Below are positions 17,251-27,328 of a DNA stretch of 49,507 bases, piece by piece (position 1 is the stretch's first letter; the number at the start of each line of letters is the position of its first letter). Location of the stretch: positions 1 through 49,507 of the forward strand of contig JBOFFC010000126.1 of the NCBI GenBank assembly GCA_051648405.1, given 5' to 3'. The notes under the pieces are model-generated. The model made no database searches. It was not told where the DNA came from and was given only the letters and a program-made list of their open reading frames with translations. The translations under genes and the position numbers were made by a program. The stretch comes from JBOFFC01 sp051648405. GTDB lineage: Bacteria; Planctomycetota; Planctomycetia; Pirellulales; Lacipirellulaceae.

Positions 17251-17712
17251 ATGTCGCTCCCCGAGGACGAAACGTTCCTGCGGCTTGCGCTCGACGAGGC
17301 GCGGGCGGCGGCGCTTGAGGGGGAGGTCCCCGTCGGCGCCGTGATCGTCCGCGACGGGCGCGTGATCGCCGCCGCGCACAACCAGCGCGAGACGCTCCGC
17401 GACCCCACGGCCCACGCCGAGATGATCGCTATCACCCAAGCGGCCGCGTCCTTGGGCGCGTGGCGACTGGAGGGCTGCACCCTCTACGTGACGCTCGAGC
17501 CGTGCCCGATGTGCGCCGGGGCGATCGTGCAGGCCCGGGTGCCGCGCGTCGTCTACGGGGCGGCCGACCCCAAGGGGGGCGCCGTCGATACGCTCTACAG
17601 GCTGCTCGCCGACGAACGGCTTAACCACCGCGCCGAGGTCACCCCGCTGGTGCTCGCCGCCGAGTGCGGGGCGATCCTCAGCGAGTTCTTCCGCGACCGC
17701 CGCGGTCGATAG
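17251..17712 (+). CDS. tadA: tRNA-specific adenosine deaminase TadA
   Basis: A 153-residue cytoplasmic zinc deaminase that converts A34 to inosine in the anticodon of tRNA-Arg(ACG). The zinc site is complete: His55-Ala-Glu57 in PTAHAEMIAI and Cys85-x2-Cys88 in LEPCPMCAGAIV. EVPVGAVIV near the N-terminus and RVVYGAADPKGGAVDTLYRL are characteristic of TadA rather than cytidine or guanine deaminases. The ATG at 17251 is chosen to match the family length; the in-frame upstream region to 17110 has no family similarity and overlaps the divergent VanZ-like gene. The gene converges with the SdrD-like gene with only four bases between the stop codons, so the two share a 3' end. Confidence 0.95.
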   Translation: MSLPEDETFLRLALDEARAAALEGEVPVGAVIVRDGRVIAAAHNQRETLRDPTAHAEMIAITQAAASLGAWRLEGCTLYVTLEPCPMCAGAIVQARVPRVVYGAADPKGGAVDTLYRLLADERLNHRAEVTPLVLAAECGAILSEFFRDRRGR

Positions 17713-17716
17713 CTCG

Positions 17717-19681
17717 TCACCGAACTCGCAACCGCGACGTCAAGAAGTTGCGCTTCGTGAGCGGGATCGTCGTCCGCCCGACCGCGACGCTCACCGGCGC
17801 GCTGTTCGGCGACGTCGTGTTGTCGAGGTCGCCGCTGACGGTGTTGATGCTGGCCGTGTTGACGATCGTCCCCGACGCGTTCTGGTTCACGGTCGCAACG
17901 ACGGTGAACGTCGCCAACTGGCCCTGCACCATCGTTCCGATGGCGCTGGTGAGCGTCTGCCCCGCGGGGGTCACGGTGAGGGGCGTCGTGCCGGTCACGC
18001 CGCTCGCCGAGACGAACGTCAGTTGCGGCCCGAGGACGTCGCTCAGGGTGACGCCCGGGGCGTCGGTCCTGCCGCGGCTCTGGACCGTGACGGAGTACGT
18101 CAGCGTGTCCCCCGGCGCGACGGTAGTCGGGACCGGGGTGAGCGCCTTGGTGACCAGCACGTCGATCTCGCAGAAGCCGAAATCGACCGTCAGGTTCGAG
18201 TTGTTGTTGCCGTCTTGCGTGGACTGGCCGGTGCGCTGGTCGTTGGTCGGTTCGGCGTTTCCGAACAGTGTCACGATCCTCGAGCGCCAGAAGCCGCTGG
18301 CGGCGGGCTCGCCGTCCCCCTTGTCGGTCTCGACTCCGGCCGTGGTCGGGTCGTCGGCGTCGGGGGGGACGCCGTTGCCGTCGTCGTTGCCGGTCAGCGT
18401 CTTGGCGTTCGCCAGGGGTCCGGCCTTCTGGACCTTCACGACGTAGCTGCCGGGCAGCAAGTCGCTGAACAGGTAACGTCCGCCGCCGGTGGTGGTGAGC
18501 GGGGTTCCGACTTGCGTCTCGGACTCGGGGATGCCGTCGTTGTTCGCATCGACGACCATGCACAGGACCACGGTCGCCCCGTCGATCGTCACGTCGGTCC
18601 CCAGGTCGAAGACGCCGTTCGTGTTGTTGCGGTCGATCCAGATCAAGTCGCCGAGGCTCATGCGGTTGAGGACCGTGAGCAGCGGGGCTTGCTTCGTGGT
18701 GTAGCCGAAGGCGCCAACGAGCTGCAGGGCGGTATCGACCGCGTTGTTCGAGCCCGTGTTGACCTCGATCTCGAGGGCGCCAAGGTTCGCGAAGTTAGCG
18801 CCACTGCCGGTGGTCGTCGTGAAGAACGGGGTTGCGGTGGGGTCGTCGGCGAACAGGATCGTGACGGTCTCGGCGGCATCGCCGTCGAACAGGTCGGTGT
18901 CGGTGATCGTGAACGTCGCGCTCGAGACGTTACCGGCCCCGCTGTACGCGCGGACCGTAACCGAACCCCCCACCTGATCCGCGGTCACGCGGAGTTGCAA
19001 GCCGATGTTCTGGCCGCTGCTGGTGGCGTCGAGCGACAGACCCGAGGCGTCGATCGCGGCGCCGTTCGCGTCGGTCCCGTCCCAGACGATGTTCGCGATG
19101 TAGCTGGCCGTGAGACTGGGGTTGAACTCGATAAGCCCGGCGGGGTCGGTCCCCGACATGCCCGACACGCTCCCCCCGGCACTGGTGACGCGCAGCCGCA
19201 GGTCGCGCACGGCGCCGGCGCCCGCGTTCGCGCCATCGGCCGAGTTCACGTCCGCCCCTGAACCGGTGGCGGTGAGCGTCTGCGAAGTGATGAAACTGTC
19301 GATCGTCGTCGTCGCCCCCATCGCTTCGCCAGCGCTGACGCTGATCAGCGAGGTCACGTTTTGGCCGACGCGCGTCTGCTGCGTCGCGCCCGGGTTCACT
19401 CGAACGAAGTACCCACCCGCGGTGAGCCCGCTGAACGTGTAGGCGCCCGAGCCGTTGGTGGTCGTCGTCGTGACCGAGGTGTCCCCCGTGCCGAACACGC
19501 CGTTGCCGTTGTCGCGGAACAGCTCGACCTGCACGCTCGCCGCGACGATCGTCGTGACGCCGTCCCCCGAGAGGTCGTTGCGGACGACGCCCGTGATCTG
19601 TCCGAGGTCCGTCGCCATCATCGCGCGGGTTTCGAGCGACTCGAACCGCGGCCTGCGGCGGGAGGGGCTGTTGCGACGCAT
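17717..19681 (-). CDS. Large surface protein with SdrD B-like and DUF11 modules
   Basis: A 654-residue protein. It begins with RRPRFESLETRAMMATDLG, the planctomycete F-E-x-L-E-x-R N-terminal signature (LEPR-like), in place of a classical signal peptide. Residues about 28-100 (ITGVVRNDLSGDG... GAYTFSGLTAGGYFVRV) and about 345-430 (IDGATVVLCMVVDANNDGIP... GGRYLFSDLLPGSYVVKV) are SdrD B-like beta sandwiches with acidic Ca-type loops. A beta-rich region lies between them. Residues about 505-630 form a DUF11 repeat (VAPGDTLTYSVTVQSRGRTD). The protein ends TKRNFLTSRLRVR; a basic K-R-x-F-L ending recurs in planctomycete surface proteins as far as I recall and may be a sorting tail. It lies 43 bp downstream of the BBP7 barrel gene on the same strand, probably in one operon. 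Confidence 0.85.
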   Translation of the reverse strand: MRRNSPSRRRPRFESLETRAMMATDLGQITGVVRNDLSGDGVTTIVAASVQVELFRDNGNGVFGTGDTSVTTTTTNGSGAYTFSGLTAGGYFVRVNPGATQQTRVGQNVTSLISVSAGEAMGATTTIDSFITSQTLTATGSGADVNSADGANAGAGAVRDLRLRVTSAGGSVSGMSGTDPAGLIEFNPSLTASYIANIVWDGTDANGAAIDASGLSLDATSSGQNIGLQLRVTADQVGGSVTVRAYSGAGNVSSATFTITDTDLFDGDAAETVTILFADDPTATPFFTTTTGSGANFANLGALEIEVNTGSNNAVDTALQLVGAFGYTTKQAPLLTVLNRMSLGDLIWIDRNNTNGVFDLGTDVTIDGATVVLCMVVDANNDGIPESETQVGTPLTTTGGGRYLFSDLLPGSYVVKVQKAGPLANAKTLTGNDDGNGVPPDADDPTTAGVETDKGDGEPAASGFWRSRIVTLFGNAEPTNDQRTGQSTQDGNNNSNLTVDFGFCEIDVLVTKALTPVPTTVAPGDTLTYSVTVQSRGRTDAPGVTLSDVLGPQLTFVSASGVTGTTPLTVTPAGQTLTSAIGTMVQGQLATFTVVATVNQNASGTIVNTASINTVSGDLDNTTSPNSAPVSVAVGRTTIPLTKRNFLTSRLRVR

Positions 19682-19724
19682 GGAGGTCTCGCTTCGAGGG
19701 GCTGTCGGAACGGAAGGATTCGTC

Positions 19725-21698
19725 TCAGTACGCGTAGTCGACGCCGAAGTTGAACCCGTGCATCCACAGGCTCGTCTCGTGGAAGGCGAACTGCGGGTGC
19801 GACGAGGCGAGCGGCGAGATCGACGCGGTGGGCAAGAAACGGGGGTCGATGTCGAGGTCGATCTGGTCGCCGGGGCGCACCACGTTCGCCCAGTAGACGA
19901 GCGAGTAGGCCGCCGTCAGCCGCAGCCGCGGTGTCACGCGGTACGCCAGCCGCGCCGACAGCTCGGGGAGCACGCCGAAGCGGCTGCGGTTGTACTCGCC
20001 CATGTTGCTGTCGAGCGCCAGCAGACCCCCGGTGGCGGAGGTCGTGTCGCCGTCGGCGGTGACCGTCGTGCCGCCGTTGACCCGCACGCGCTGGCGCGTG
20101 TTCCCGAGCGCGATCCGGCTGGTCAGTTCGAGCGCCCAGCGTTCGACCTCCCAGTCGTAAACGAAGCCCAGGTCCACGCCGTGGAACGTGTTGTCGGTGT
20201 CGAAGCGATCGAAGATCGCGAACTCCCCTGTCTGGCCCGAGCCGGGGAGGGCCGTTAGGCGTTCTTCGATCGAGAGCCCTTCCTCGAAGTCGGCGTAGCG
20301 GTAGCCGCCGACGAAATCGACACGGGCGATGCCGCGCCGGCCGCGGTGCCCGCCAACACTTGCGGAGCACCCGTCGCAGCTCGAGCAGCCCCCGCAGCCG
20401 ATCTCGCGGCAGCAGAGGCCGGTGCGGAGCCGCAGGCCGATCGACTCGAACTCGCTCCGCGCGCGGACCGCGACCGTGCCGCCGATCTGGTCCGGAAACG
20501 ACACAAGCTCCGCGGAGTCTTCGGGGGGCAGGATTGCGCCGGTCTGGGAGTCGACGGGCGACAGGTCGTAGAACGGGCGTCCGAGGATCAGCCTGCCGGT
20601 TGGGTCGCCGATCGTGAACCCGTCGGTCTCGGTTTCGGTGTAAAACAGGTCGGCCTCAACGGCGACGTCGCGCTGGTTGTCGAGCCACGCGCCGACCGTG
20701 AACCGCATGCCGCTCCGCGGGTCGTCGAGCAGGTCACCACCGCCGTAGAGGATGCGCGTCCCGGGGGTGATGAAGTCGGGGAGGCCCCCCTGGTCGTTGG
20801 TCGTGACCAACGGTGGCGTGTCCATGCCGTCGAACCACCACAGCAGGTACTCGGCACGGCCGTAGAAGCCGCGCCGTGACGGTGGGTTGCAAGTAGGCCC
20901 ACACCATCCGCCGTTCGTGACGCACCGGTCGCAGATTTGGCCGCCGCCGGGTCGCCCGACACGGCACGAGTCGCAGCCGCACGATCCGCCGGTGGAGTAG
21001 CCTCCGCCGTCGTCGCCGGGGACGAGTTGCGGACCTTGGTCGTAGTAAACCCCGTCGTGGACCGGTTCTCCTTCGACGACCTCGAACGGGACGCGGCCGT
21101 GGTCGATCTCACCCGAAGACGGGATCGGCTCGAGGCGTTGCCGCACGCTCCGCCCGGGGGCGGGGAGCGACTCGGCGGCGCCGTTCCTTAGGTCTTCCAG
21201 CACGATCGGCGCGGAGTTGCCGGCGTCTTCGACCGCCGCAGCAGGAACAACGCGACTCGCTACGCGAAGCGGCCGGACGTCGTCCGGCGCCGCGAACCGA
21301 GCGGGCGGTGCGTCCGCAGTGCGAGCGGGGAGGGTGAGCTGCGAGGCGAGCAGCGTACGCCCCGTGTCGTGCTTCACGCGGACCTGCTGACCGACGTAGG
21401 GGGCCAGGTCGATGCCGTGCGAAGGCTCGACGTAGCGCTGCACGCGGCCGAATTGATCGACGAGCGAGTAGGGCGCCTGGCCGCGCGAGGTGTCCGCCGT
21501 CTGCACGAGGAGCGCCAGCGGGCCCTCGGACGGGGCTGTCGCGGCGGAGGGGGGGCGCGGCGTGCTCCGCTGCCGACGGGGGGCCCATTCCTGTCCCGAA
21601 GTCATCGACAGAGGGGCGACGAGCACGCCCGCGGCGAAGCCGATCAGGGTGATCAACCGGCGGTGTCGCCGGGCGGGGGCGCAGAGTTGGCGTGGCAT
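19725..21698 (-). CDS. BBP7-type outer-membrane beta-barrel protein
   Basis: A 657-residue protein with a signal peptide (LITLIGFAAGVLVAPLSMTSG), a linker region, a Cys/Gly-rich segment (about 245-275; CGCDSC, CDRCVTNGGWCGPTC) and then RRGFYGRAEYLLWWFDGMD, the hallmark start of the planctomycete BBP7 barrel (about residue 285). The C-terminal half alternates polar and hydrophobic residues as in beta strands and ends HGFNFGVDYAY with a terminal aromatic, as outer-membrane barrels do. A second Cys cluster (CCREIGCGGCSSCDGCSAS) lies in a barrel loop. The role is probably porin-like or structural. It is the first gene of a likely two-gene unit with the SdrD-like protein. A possible -10 (TATAAG on the minus strand) lies about 95 bases upstream. 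Confidence 0.85.
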   Translation of the reverse strand: MPRQLCAPARRHRRLITLIGFAAGVLVAPLSMTSGQEWAPRRQRSTPRPPSAATAPSEGPLALLVQTADTSRGQAPYSLVDQFGRVQRYVEPSHGIDLAPYVGQQVRVKHDTGRTLLASQLTLPARTADAPPARFAAPDDVRPLRVASRVVPAAAVEDAGNSAPIVLEDLRNGAAESLPAPGRSVRQRLEPIPSSGEIDHGRVPFEVVEGEPVHDGVYYDQGPQLVPGDDGGGYSTGGSCGCDSCRVGRPGGGQICDRCVTNGGWCGPTCNPPSRRGFYGRAEYLLWWFDGMDTPPLVTTNDQGGLPDFITPGTRILYGGGDLLDDPRSGMRFTVGAWLDNQRDVAVEADLFYTETETDGFTIGDPTGRLILGRPFYDLSPVDSQTGAILPPEDSAELVSFPDQIGGTVAVRARSEFESIGLRLRTGLCCREIGCGGCSSCDGCSASVGGHRGRRGIARVDFVGGYRYADFEEGLSIEERLTALPGSGQTGEFAIFDRFDTDNTFHGVDLGFVYDWEVERWALELTSRIALGNTRQRVRVNGGTTVTADGDTTSATGGLLALDSNMGEYNRSRFGVLPELSARLAYRVTPRLRLTAAYSLVYWANVVRPGDQIDLDIDPRFLPTASISPLASSHPQFAFHETSLWMHGFNFGVDYAY

Positions 21699-22075
21699 TT
21701 CGTCGCTGTGGTCCGATCAAGGGAAACCGCCGACCCCACGGCGACTCTGGCGCGCGACCCCTCGCGGGGCTGACGGCCAGAGCGGGGGGGCTTATAGCAA
21801 CGGCGTTTTTCACGGGGAAGCCCAATCCGGCGACCGAGGCGCTATTCGGCGGGCAGACGCAACCCCAGTCTGGGCCGATTTCGCTGTCGGTTAGCGCGCG
21901 ACCCAGCCGGGCGCCGGTCGGGCGCCGCCAGCGGAATGCCGAGAATCGAGCCGTTGTCGGCGCCCCTCGGACGGCCGATACTTGCACGACGGGGCGAGCC
22001 GCATCGGCGCCCCCGAGCGGCCGCGGCGCACTCGCCGGGGCGGATCTCCTGCCGCGGCGCGTGTGCTGTACTCCC
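21699..22075. other. 377-bp divergent intergenic region
   Basis: No gene is supported between the divergent BBP7 and sigma-factor starts. The stretch is GC-rich with short inverted runs (for example GGGCGCC near 21913 and 21924). The only regulatory candidate is the minus-strand -10 at 21791-21796. An open frame running in from 21692 joins the sigma factor but shows no protein-like content before 22076. Confidence 0.5.
21791..21796 (-). promoter_or_regulatory. Possible -10 element of the BBP7 gene
   Basis: The minus strand reads TATAAG, five of six -10 matches, with TTCCCC 17 bases upstream as a poor -35. The same TATAAGC with a nearby run of A/T and GGCG-like bases appears before the FHA gene at 27188. 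It gives a leader of about 85 bases. Confidence 0.3.
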
Positions 22076-22717
22076 ATGTGGCCTCAGTCTGACGACACCG
22101 AAGAGCTGCTAGCCGATGTCCGCGGCGGCAACGACGACGCCCGCAACCGGCTCTTCGACCGACACCGGGCCGCGGTCCGGCGCCTGATCGATCTGCGGAT
22201 GGACCGCGTGCTCGAGCGCCGCGTCGATGCCAGCGACATCGTCCAGGACGTGCTGATCGAGGCGAACCGCCGCCTGACCGACTACCTCGCCAACCCCGTG
22301 ATGCCGTTCCACTTGTGGTTGCGGCAGATGGCGAAGGACCGGTTGATCGACGCCCACCGGCGACACCGCGTCGCGGCGCGGCGCAGCATGGACCGCGAGC
22401 AGCCGCTCGCCCCCGCTTCGGCGAACAGCGAGCAATCGACGCTCGACCTCGCGGCGCAGCTCGCCGACCGCCAGCTCACCCCGGCGGCCGCCGCCACCTG
22501 GGCTGAGCTGCAACGACGCTTCCAGGAGGCTTGCTCGCAGCTCGACGAGCAGGACCAAGAGATCATCGTAATGCGGCACTTCGAGCGGCTTTCCAACACG
22601 GAAGTCGCCCAGGCGCTCGGGCTCTCGCCCCAAGCGGCCAGCATGCGGCACCTGCGCGCAATGCGGCGCCTGCGCACGCACCTCACCGACGAGGAGCGGA
22701 ACCTCACGGAAGAGTAG
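22076..22717 (+). CDS. ECF-type sigma-70 family RNA polymerase sigma factor
   Basis: A 213-residue planctomycete-type ECF sigma factor. Region 2 is visible at about residues 12-100 (DARNRLFDRHRAAVRRLIDL; VDASDIVQDVLIEANRRL; HLWLRQMAKDRLIDAHRRHR), then a spacer, and region 4 at about 148-205 with the helix-turn-helix RLSNTEVAQALGLSPQAASM for -35 recognition. The ATG at 22076 is chosen because the frame upstream carries no sigma sequence. A Ser/Thr kinase gene follows 128 bp downstream on the same strand. Sigma/kinase pairs of this kind are frequent in planctomycetes and suggest that the kinase controls the sigma factor, in place of a classical anti-sigma factor, which is absent here. The regulon is unknown. 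Confidence 0.93.
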   Translation: MWPQSDDTEELLADVRGGNDDARNRLFDRHRAAVRRLIDLRMDRVLERRVDASDIVQDVLIEANRRLTDYLANPVMPFHLWLRQMAKDRLIDAHRRHRVAARRSMDREQPLAPASANSEQSTLDLAAQLADRQLTPAAAATWAELQRRFQEACSQLDEQDQEIIVMRHFERLSNTEVAQALGLSPQAASMRHLRAMRRLRTHLTDEERNLTEE

Positions 22718-22845
22718 GCCGGAACGCTGGCTGCCCTCGGGCCGGGGTACGGGCCGCGTCGGTCGCGAACCACACGTGACGCGTGATCGGCGGAAGCGGG
22801 CTGCGGTTTCTGGAACGACCCCATTGCGTTGAGACCTATACCCCC

Positions 22846-24528
<1,683 letters not shown>

Positions 24529-24548
24529 CGCGGCGGCCGCGCGTGGGG

Positions 24549-24709
24549 CCTTAGCAGCCTGTTGATCTTTCGACAGGCTGCGTCGTCGCACGGAGGCGAC
24601 GTCGAAACCGTGGCGCTGTCGCCGCGGTTTCGCGAGCCGCGAGCGGCTCGGCCGTGAGCTTGGCGAGGTCGAAAAACGCCACGACGACGTTTTTCAACAG
24701 GCTGTTAGG
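24549..24709. repeat. 161-bp palindromic element with CAGCCTGTTG ends
   Basis: The ends are near-mirror images: CCTTAGCAGCCTGTTG (24549-24564) and CAACAGGCTGTTAGG (24695-24709). Further in, CGTCGTCG (24581-24588) pairs with CGACGACG (24682-24689). The left arm carries its own hairpin CAGCCTGT/ACAGGCTG (24555-24562 with 24573-24580). The interior has GC-rich inverted runs. No ORF or transposase is present, so this is a MITE-like or REP-like element. It fills much of the 367-bp gap between the kinase and PEP-CTERM genes; the remainder (24710-24895) shows only a weak TATCCT -10-like site at 24783. Confidence 0.75.
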
Positions 24710-24895
24710 GAAGGGCTGGGCGATCGTCGCTCGCGGCAATCCGCGATTCCGGGGGAGCGTGTGCATCTCGGCGAAAACCGTCTATCCTGCGTAAACCCCC
24801 GGCCGGAACCCGGGGAAATCGTCAGAGGCCCCTCGCCGGCTGGGTGAACGAGTCCCCCAACGCGCGGCTTTCACCCCCCCGGACCAGGCACCCCC

Positions 24896-26116
24896 ATGCG
24901 CTCACCCTGCGCCGCCGTCGCGCTGTCGGCCCTCGTGTTGCTCGGAGGTTTTGCGGCGCCTGCCGCTGCTCAGAGCATCTTCGCGACGAGTATCTTCTCC
25001 CCCGTCTCGGGGGACCCGGACCCCGGCCAGAGCGGCGTGCTGAAGATCGATAGCGTGACCGGCGCGGTGACGACGCTGGTCCCCGAGTCCCCGGCGACCG
25101 GTTTGTTGTTTCCGAGCGACATCGAGTACGGATTCGACGGCTGGTTGTACGTCTCGACGCAACTGGGATCGGTCTTCCGCTTCGACCCGCAGACGGGGGC
25201 CCCCGGCCCCACCCTGGTGGACGGCGCGCCGGCCGGGACGTTCGCCGTCACTGCGGCGGGGATCAATCGTTTGTACATCGACGACTTCGGCGACCTGGTC
25301 GTCGCCGAGTCGTCGGGCGCGGTCGCGGCCTACGACACGGTGAGCGGCGAGCGCCGTTTTGAGTTCGGATCGACGCCATTGACGTTCCCCGCCGGCGTGT
25401 CGCAGTTGCCGAACGGCGACTTGATCGCGACGTCGGGGGAGTTCGGCGCCCCGGCTTCGATCAATTACTACACCGACGGGGTGTGGATCCCAATCGTGCC
25501 CGCGGCGACTTCCGGCGTTTTCGGCGGGAGCAACGTCACGGTCGTCCCGGGCATCGGCGACTACAACTTCGACGGGGTCACCAACCAGGCCGATCGCCTG
25601 GAGTGGGAGAACAACTACAACACCGACTACTTCGGGGCCGATGGCAACGGCGACGGGTGGGTCGATGCGGCCGACTACACGGTTTGGCGAGACTTCCTGG
25701 GGGACACGGCCCGGATCGTGGTCACCGACCTCGTGGCGAACCAGCTCGTGAGCTTCGCGATCGACGGATCGGACCGACGGACGCTGGCCGCTATCCTCCC
25801 CACGGTCACGTTCCCGCTGCCGCCGGGTGTCACGCTCCCGTCGAACAGCCCCTCGGAGACGTTGCTTTCCGAGGACGACACGCTGATCGTCTCGGTGCTG
25901 GGACTCACAAACCGCCCCGACAACCGCGGCGCGATCTACGAGTACGACCTCGACGGGAACCTCGTGCGGACCATCGCGTCGGGCTTGCCCCCGATCAGCG
26001 GCATCGCCCTCGGCCCCGGTGCTGGTTCTCTGGTCGCCGTCCCCGAGCCGGCCGCTGCGACGCTCCTTGCGCTAGCGCTCGTCGCTTCGGCGGCGACCCC
26101 CAGGGGAGCGCGGTGA
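24896..26116 (+). CDS. PEP-CTERM beta-propeller-like protein with an internal dockerin-like module
   Basis: A 406-residue exported protein with a signal peptide (ALSALVLLGGFAAPAAAQS). Residues about 25-215 and 272-375 resemble NHL/SMP-type propeller blades (YGFDGWLYVSTQLGSVFRFD; GVSQLPNGDLIATSGEFG; YEYDLDGNLVRTIASGLPP). Between them, at about 221-271, two EF-hand-like loops (GDYNFDGVTNQADRLEWEN and DGNGDGWVDAADYTVWRD) form a dockerin type I-like module. In the other dockerin-like proteins of this window the module sits at the C-terminus, so the internal position is unusual. The end is PEP-CTERM: AVPEPAAATLLALALVASAA then a basic residue. The last four bases overlap the GTG of the next gene, so the pair is translationally coupled. 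Confidence 0.87.
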   Translation: MRSPCAAVALSALVLLGGFAAPAAAQSIFATSIFSPVSGDPDPGQSGVLKIDSVTGAVTTLVPESPATGLLFPSDIEYGFDGWLYVSTQLGSVFRFDPQTGAPGPTLVDGAPAGTFAVTAAGINRLYIDDFGDLVVAESSGAVAAYDTVSGERRFEFGSTPLTFPAGVSQLPNGDLIATSGEFGAPASINYYTDGVWIPIVPAATSGVFGGSNVTVVPGIGDYNFDGVTNQADRLEWENNYNTDYFGADGNGDGWVDAADYTVWRDFLGDTARIVVTDLVANQLVSFAIDGSDRRTLAAILPTVTFPLPPGVTLPSNSPSETLLSEDDTLIVSVLGLTNRPDNRGAIYEYDLDGNLVRTIASGLPPISGIALGPGAGSLVAVPEPAAATLLALALVASAATPRGAR

Positions 26117-27132
26117 CGCCGCACGGGCGTCCGTCGCGCGGCGGCGTTACGCTCGTCGAGCTGCTGGTGGTGATCGGGATCATCGGCGCGCTCGTGGCGC
26201 TACTGCTGCCGGCCGTGCAGTCGGCCCGCGAGTCCGCGCGCCGCGCGACGTGCGTTAACCGCATGCGGCAACTCGTGCTCGCGGCCCAGAACCACGTCGC
26301 GGCCCGCGGCGTGCTCCCCGCGGGCGCTGTGGCGAGGGGGTCGATGACTGCCCCGGGGACGCCGTGGACGTTCTACCGCTGGAGCGCGCTGGCGACGCTC
26401 ACTCCTTACCTTGAGAACACCGCGATCCGCGACGCGCTCGACTTCGACGAGCCGCTGTACGGGGCGAACTTCTCCGTCACGCCCGTCAACGCCCCCGCGG
26501 TCCGCCAGGTCGTCGCCGACTTCCTCTGCCCCAGCGACAGCGAGGCGCGGCTCCGCGAGGCGTTCGGCCCGACGAACTACGCCGTCTGCGCCGGATCGGG
26601 AGAGGGGGACCCCGCCGTCGCCAACGACGATGGGTCGCCGCTCGTCACCGACGGCCCGTTCGCTGTGAACTCGGGCACACGCCCCGGTCACGTGACCGAC
26701 GGCCTTAGCAAGACGGCGCTCGCCAGCGAGAGCACGCTCGGCCAGCCTCGCGACGGTTCGCCGCACGACCCCCAGTTCGAGTACCGCTTCATCACCACGT
26801 CGCCGCTTCGAAACACGCCGTGCGAGCAGTCGCAGAGCTGGAACCAGACCGACCCGCGCGGCTTCTCGTGGGCCAATGGCGAGTTCCGCTGCGCCCTCTA
26901 CAACCACCACGACCCCCCCAACGCGGCCGAAGCAGACTGCATGGGAGTCCGGCTCGGGGGGGGGCTCGAGGCGCTGTTCACGCCGTTCGGCTGGCGGGCG
27001 GCCCGGAGCTTGCACCCGGGGGGGGTCAACCTGGCGCTCTGCGACGGGTCGGTGCGGTTCGCGGAAGACGGCGTTTCGGCCGAGGTTTGGCGGGCATTAG
27101 CAACGATCGCCGGGGAAGAGCCTCGACAGTAG
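26113..27132 (+). CDS. DUF1559 protein with pilin-like N-terminus
   Basis: A 339-residue DUF1559 protein. The GTG at 26113 overlaps the TGA of the upstream gene (GTGA) and follows AGGGGAG, so it is the natural start; an open frame extends upstream but lies inside the previous gene. The N-terminus GGVTLVELLVVIGIIGALVA is the pseudopilin-type segment with Glu at +5, followed by LLPAVQSARESARRATCVNR. The C-terminal signature HPGGVNLALCDGSVRFAED is complete. Six or more Cys residues suggest disulphides outside the cell. The coupling to a PEP-CTERM protein suggests that the two are exported and used together. The exact role of DUF1559 proteins is unknown. Confidence 0.92.
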   Translation: MTPHGRPSRGGVTLVELLVVIGIIGALVALLLPAVQSARESARRATCVNRMRQLVLAAQNHVAARGVLPAGAVARGSMTAPGTPWTFYRWSALATLTPYLENTAIRDALDFDEPLYGANFSVTPVNAPAVRQVVADFLCPSDSEARLREAFGPTNYAVCAGSGEGDPAVANDDGSPLVTDGPFAVNSGTRPGHVTDGLSKTALASESTLGQPRDGSPHDPQFEYRFITTSPLRNTPCEQSQSWNQTDPRGFSWANGEFRCALYNHHDPPNAAEADCMGVRLGGGLEALFTPFGWRAARSLHPGGVNLALCDGSVRFAEDGVSAEVWRALATIAGEEPRQ

Positions 27133-27164
27133 CGCCGCGGGTTTGAGCCGGCCCTACGTTTCGC

Positions 27165-27193
27165 TTGTTGGCGGTTTTTTGGCGTGTTATAAG
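27165..27193 (+). promoter_or_regulatory. Probable sigma70-type promoter of the FHA gene
   Basis: TTGTTG (27165-27170) and TATAAG (27188-27193) are 17 bases apart; the -10 matches five of six positions and the -35 three. The spacer contains a T-run. Transcription would begin near 27200, about 130 bases before the ATG at 27329. Confidence 0.4.
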
Positions 27194-27328
27194 CGAAGCA
27201 GGCCGAGAAGGGCGCGCCGCATCCCGCGATGGCGTTCGACACGCCCCCTTTGGGCTAGGCCTCCGGGTTAGGGAAGGGACGTCGATCGCCCCTACGGTCT
27301 CCGGGCGTTCCCTGTGCGTCGCAACTCC

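Noticed and set aside
21692..22075. N-terminal extension of the sigma factor frame
   Set aside because: The composition is Arg/Pro/Gly-rich without sigma region similarity, and region 2 begins only after the ATG at 22076.
25483..26112. Upstream extension of the second DUF1559 frame
   Set aside because: It lies inside the PEP-CTERM gene in another frame and shows no protein-like content. The GTG at 26113 with GTGA overlap is the natural start.
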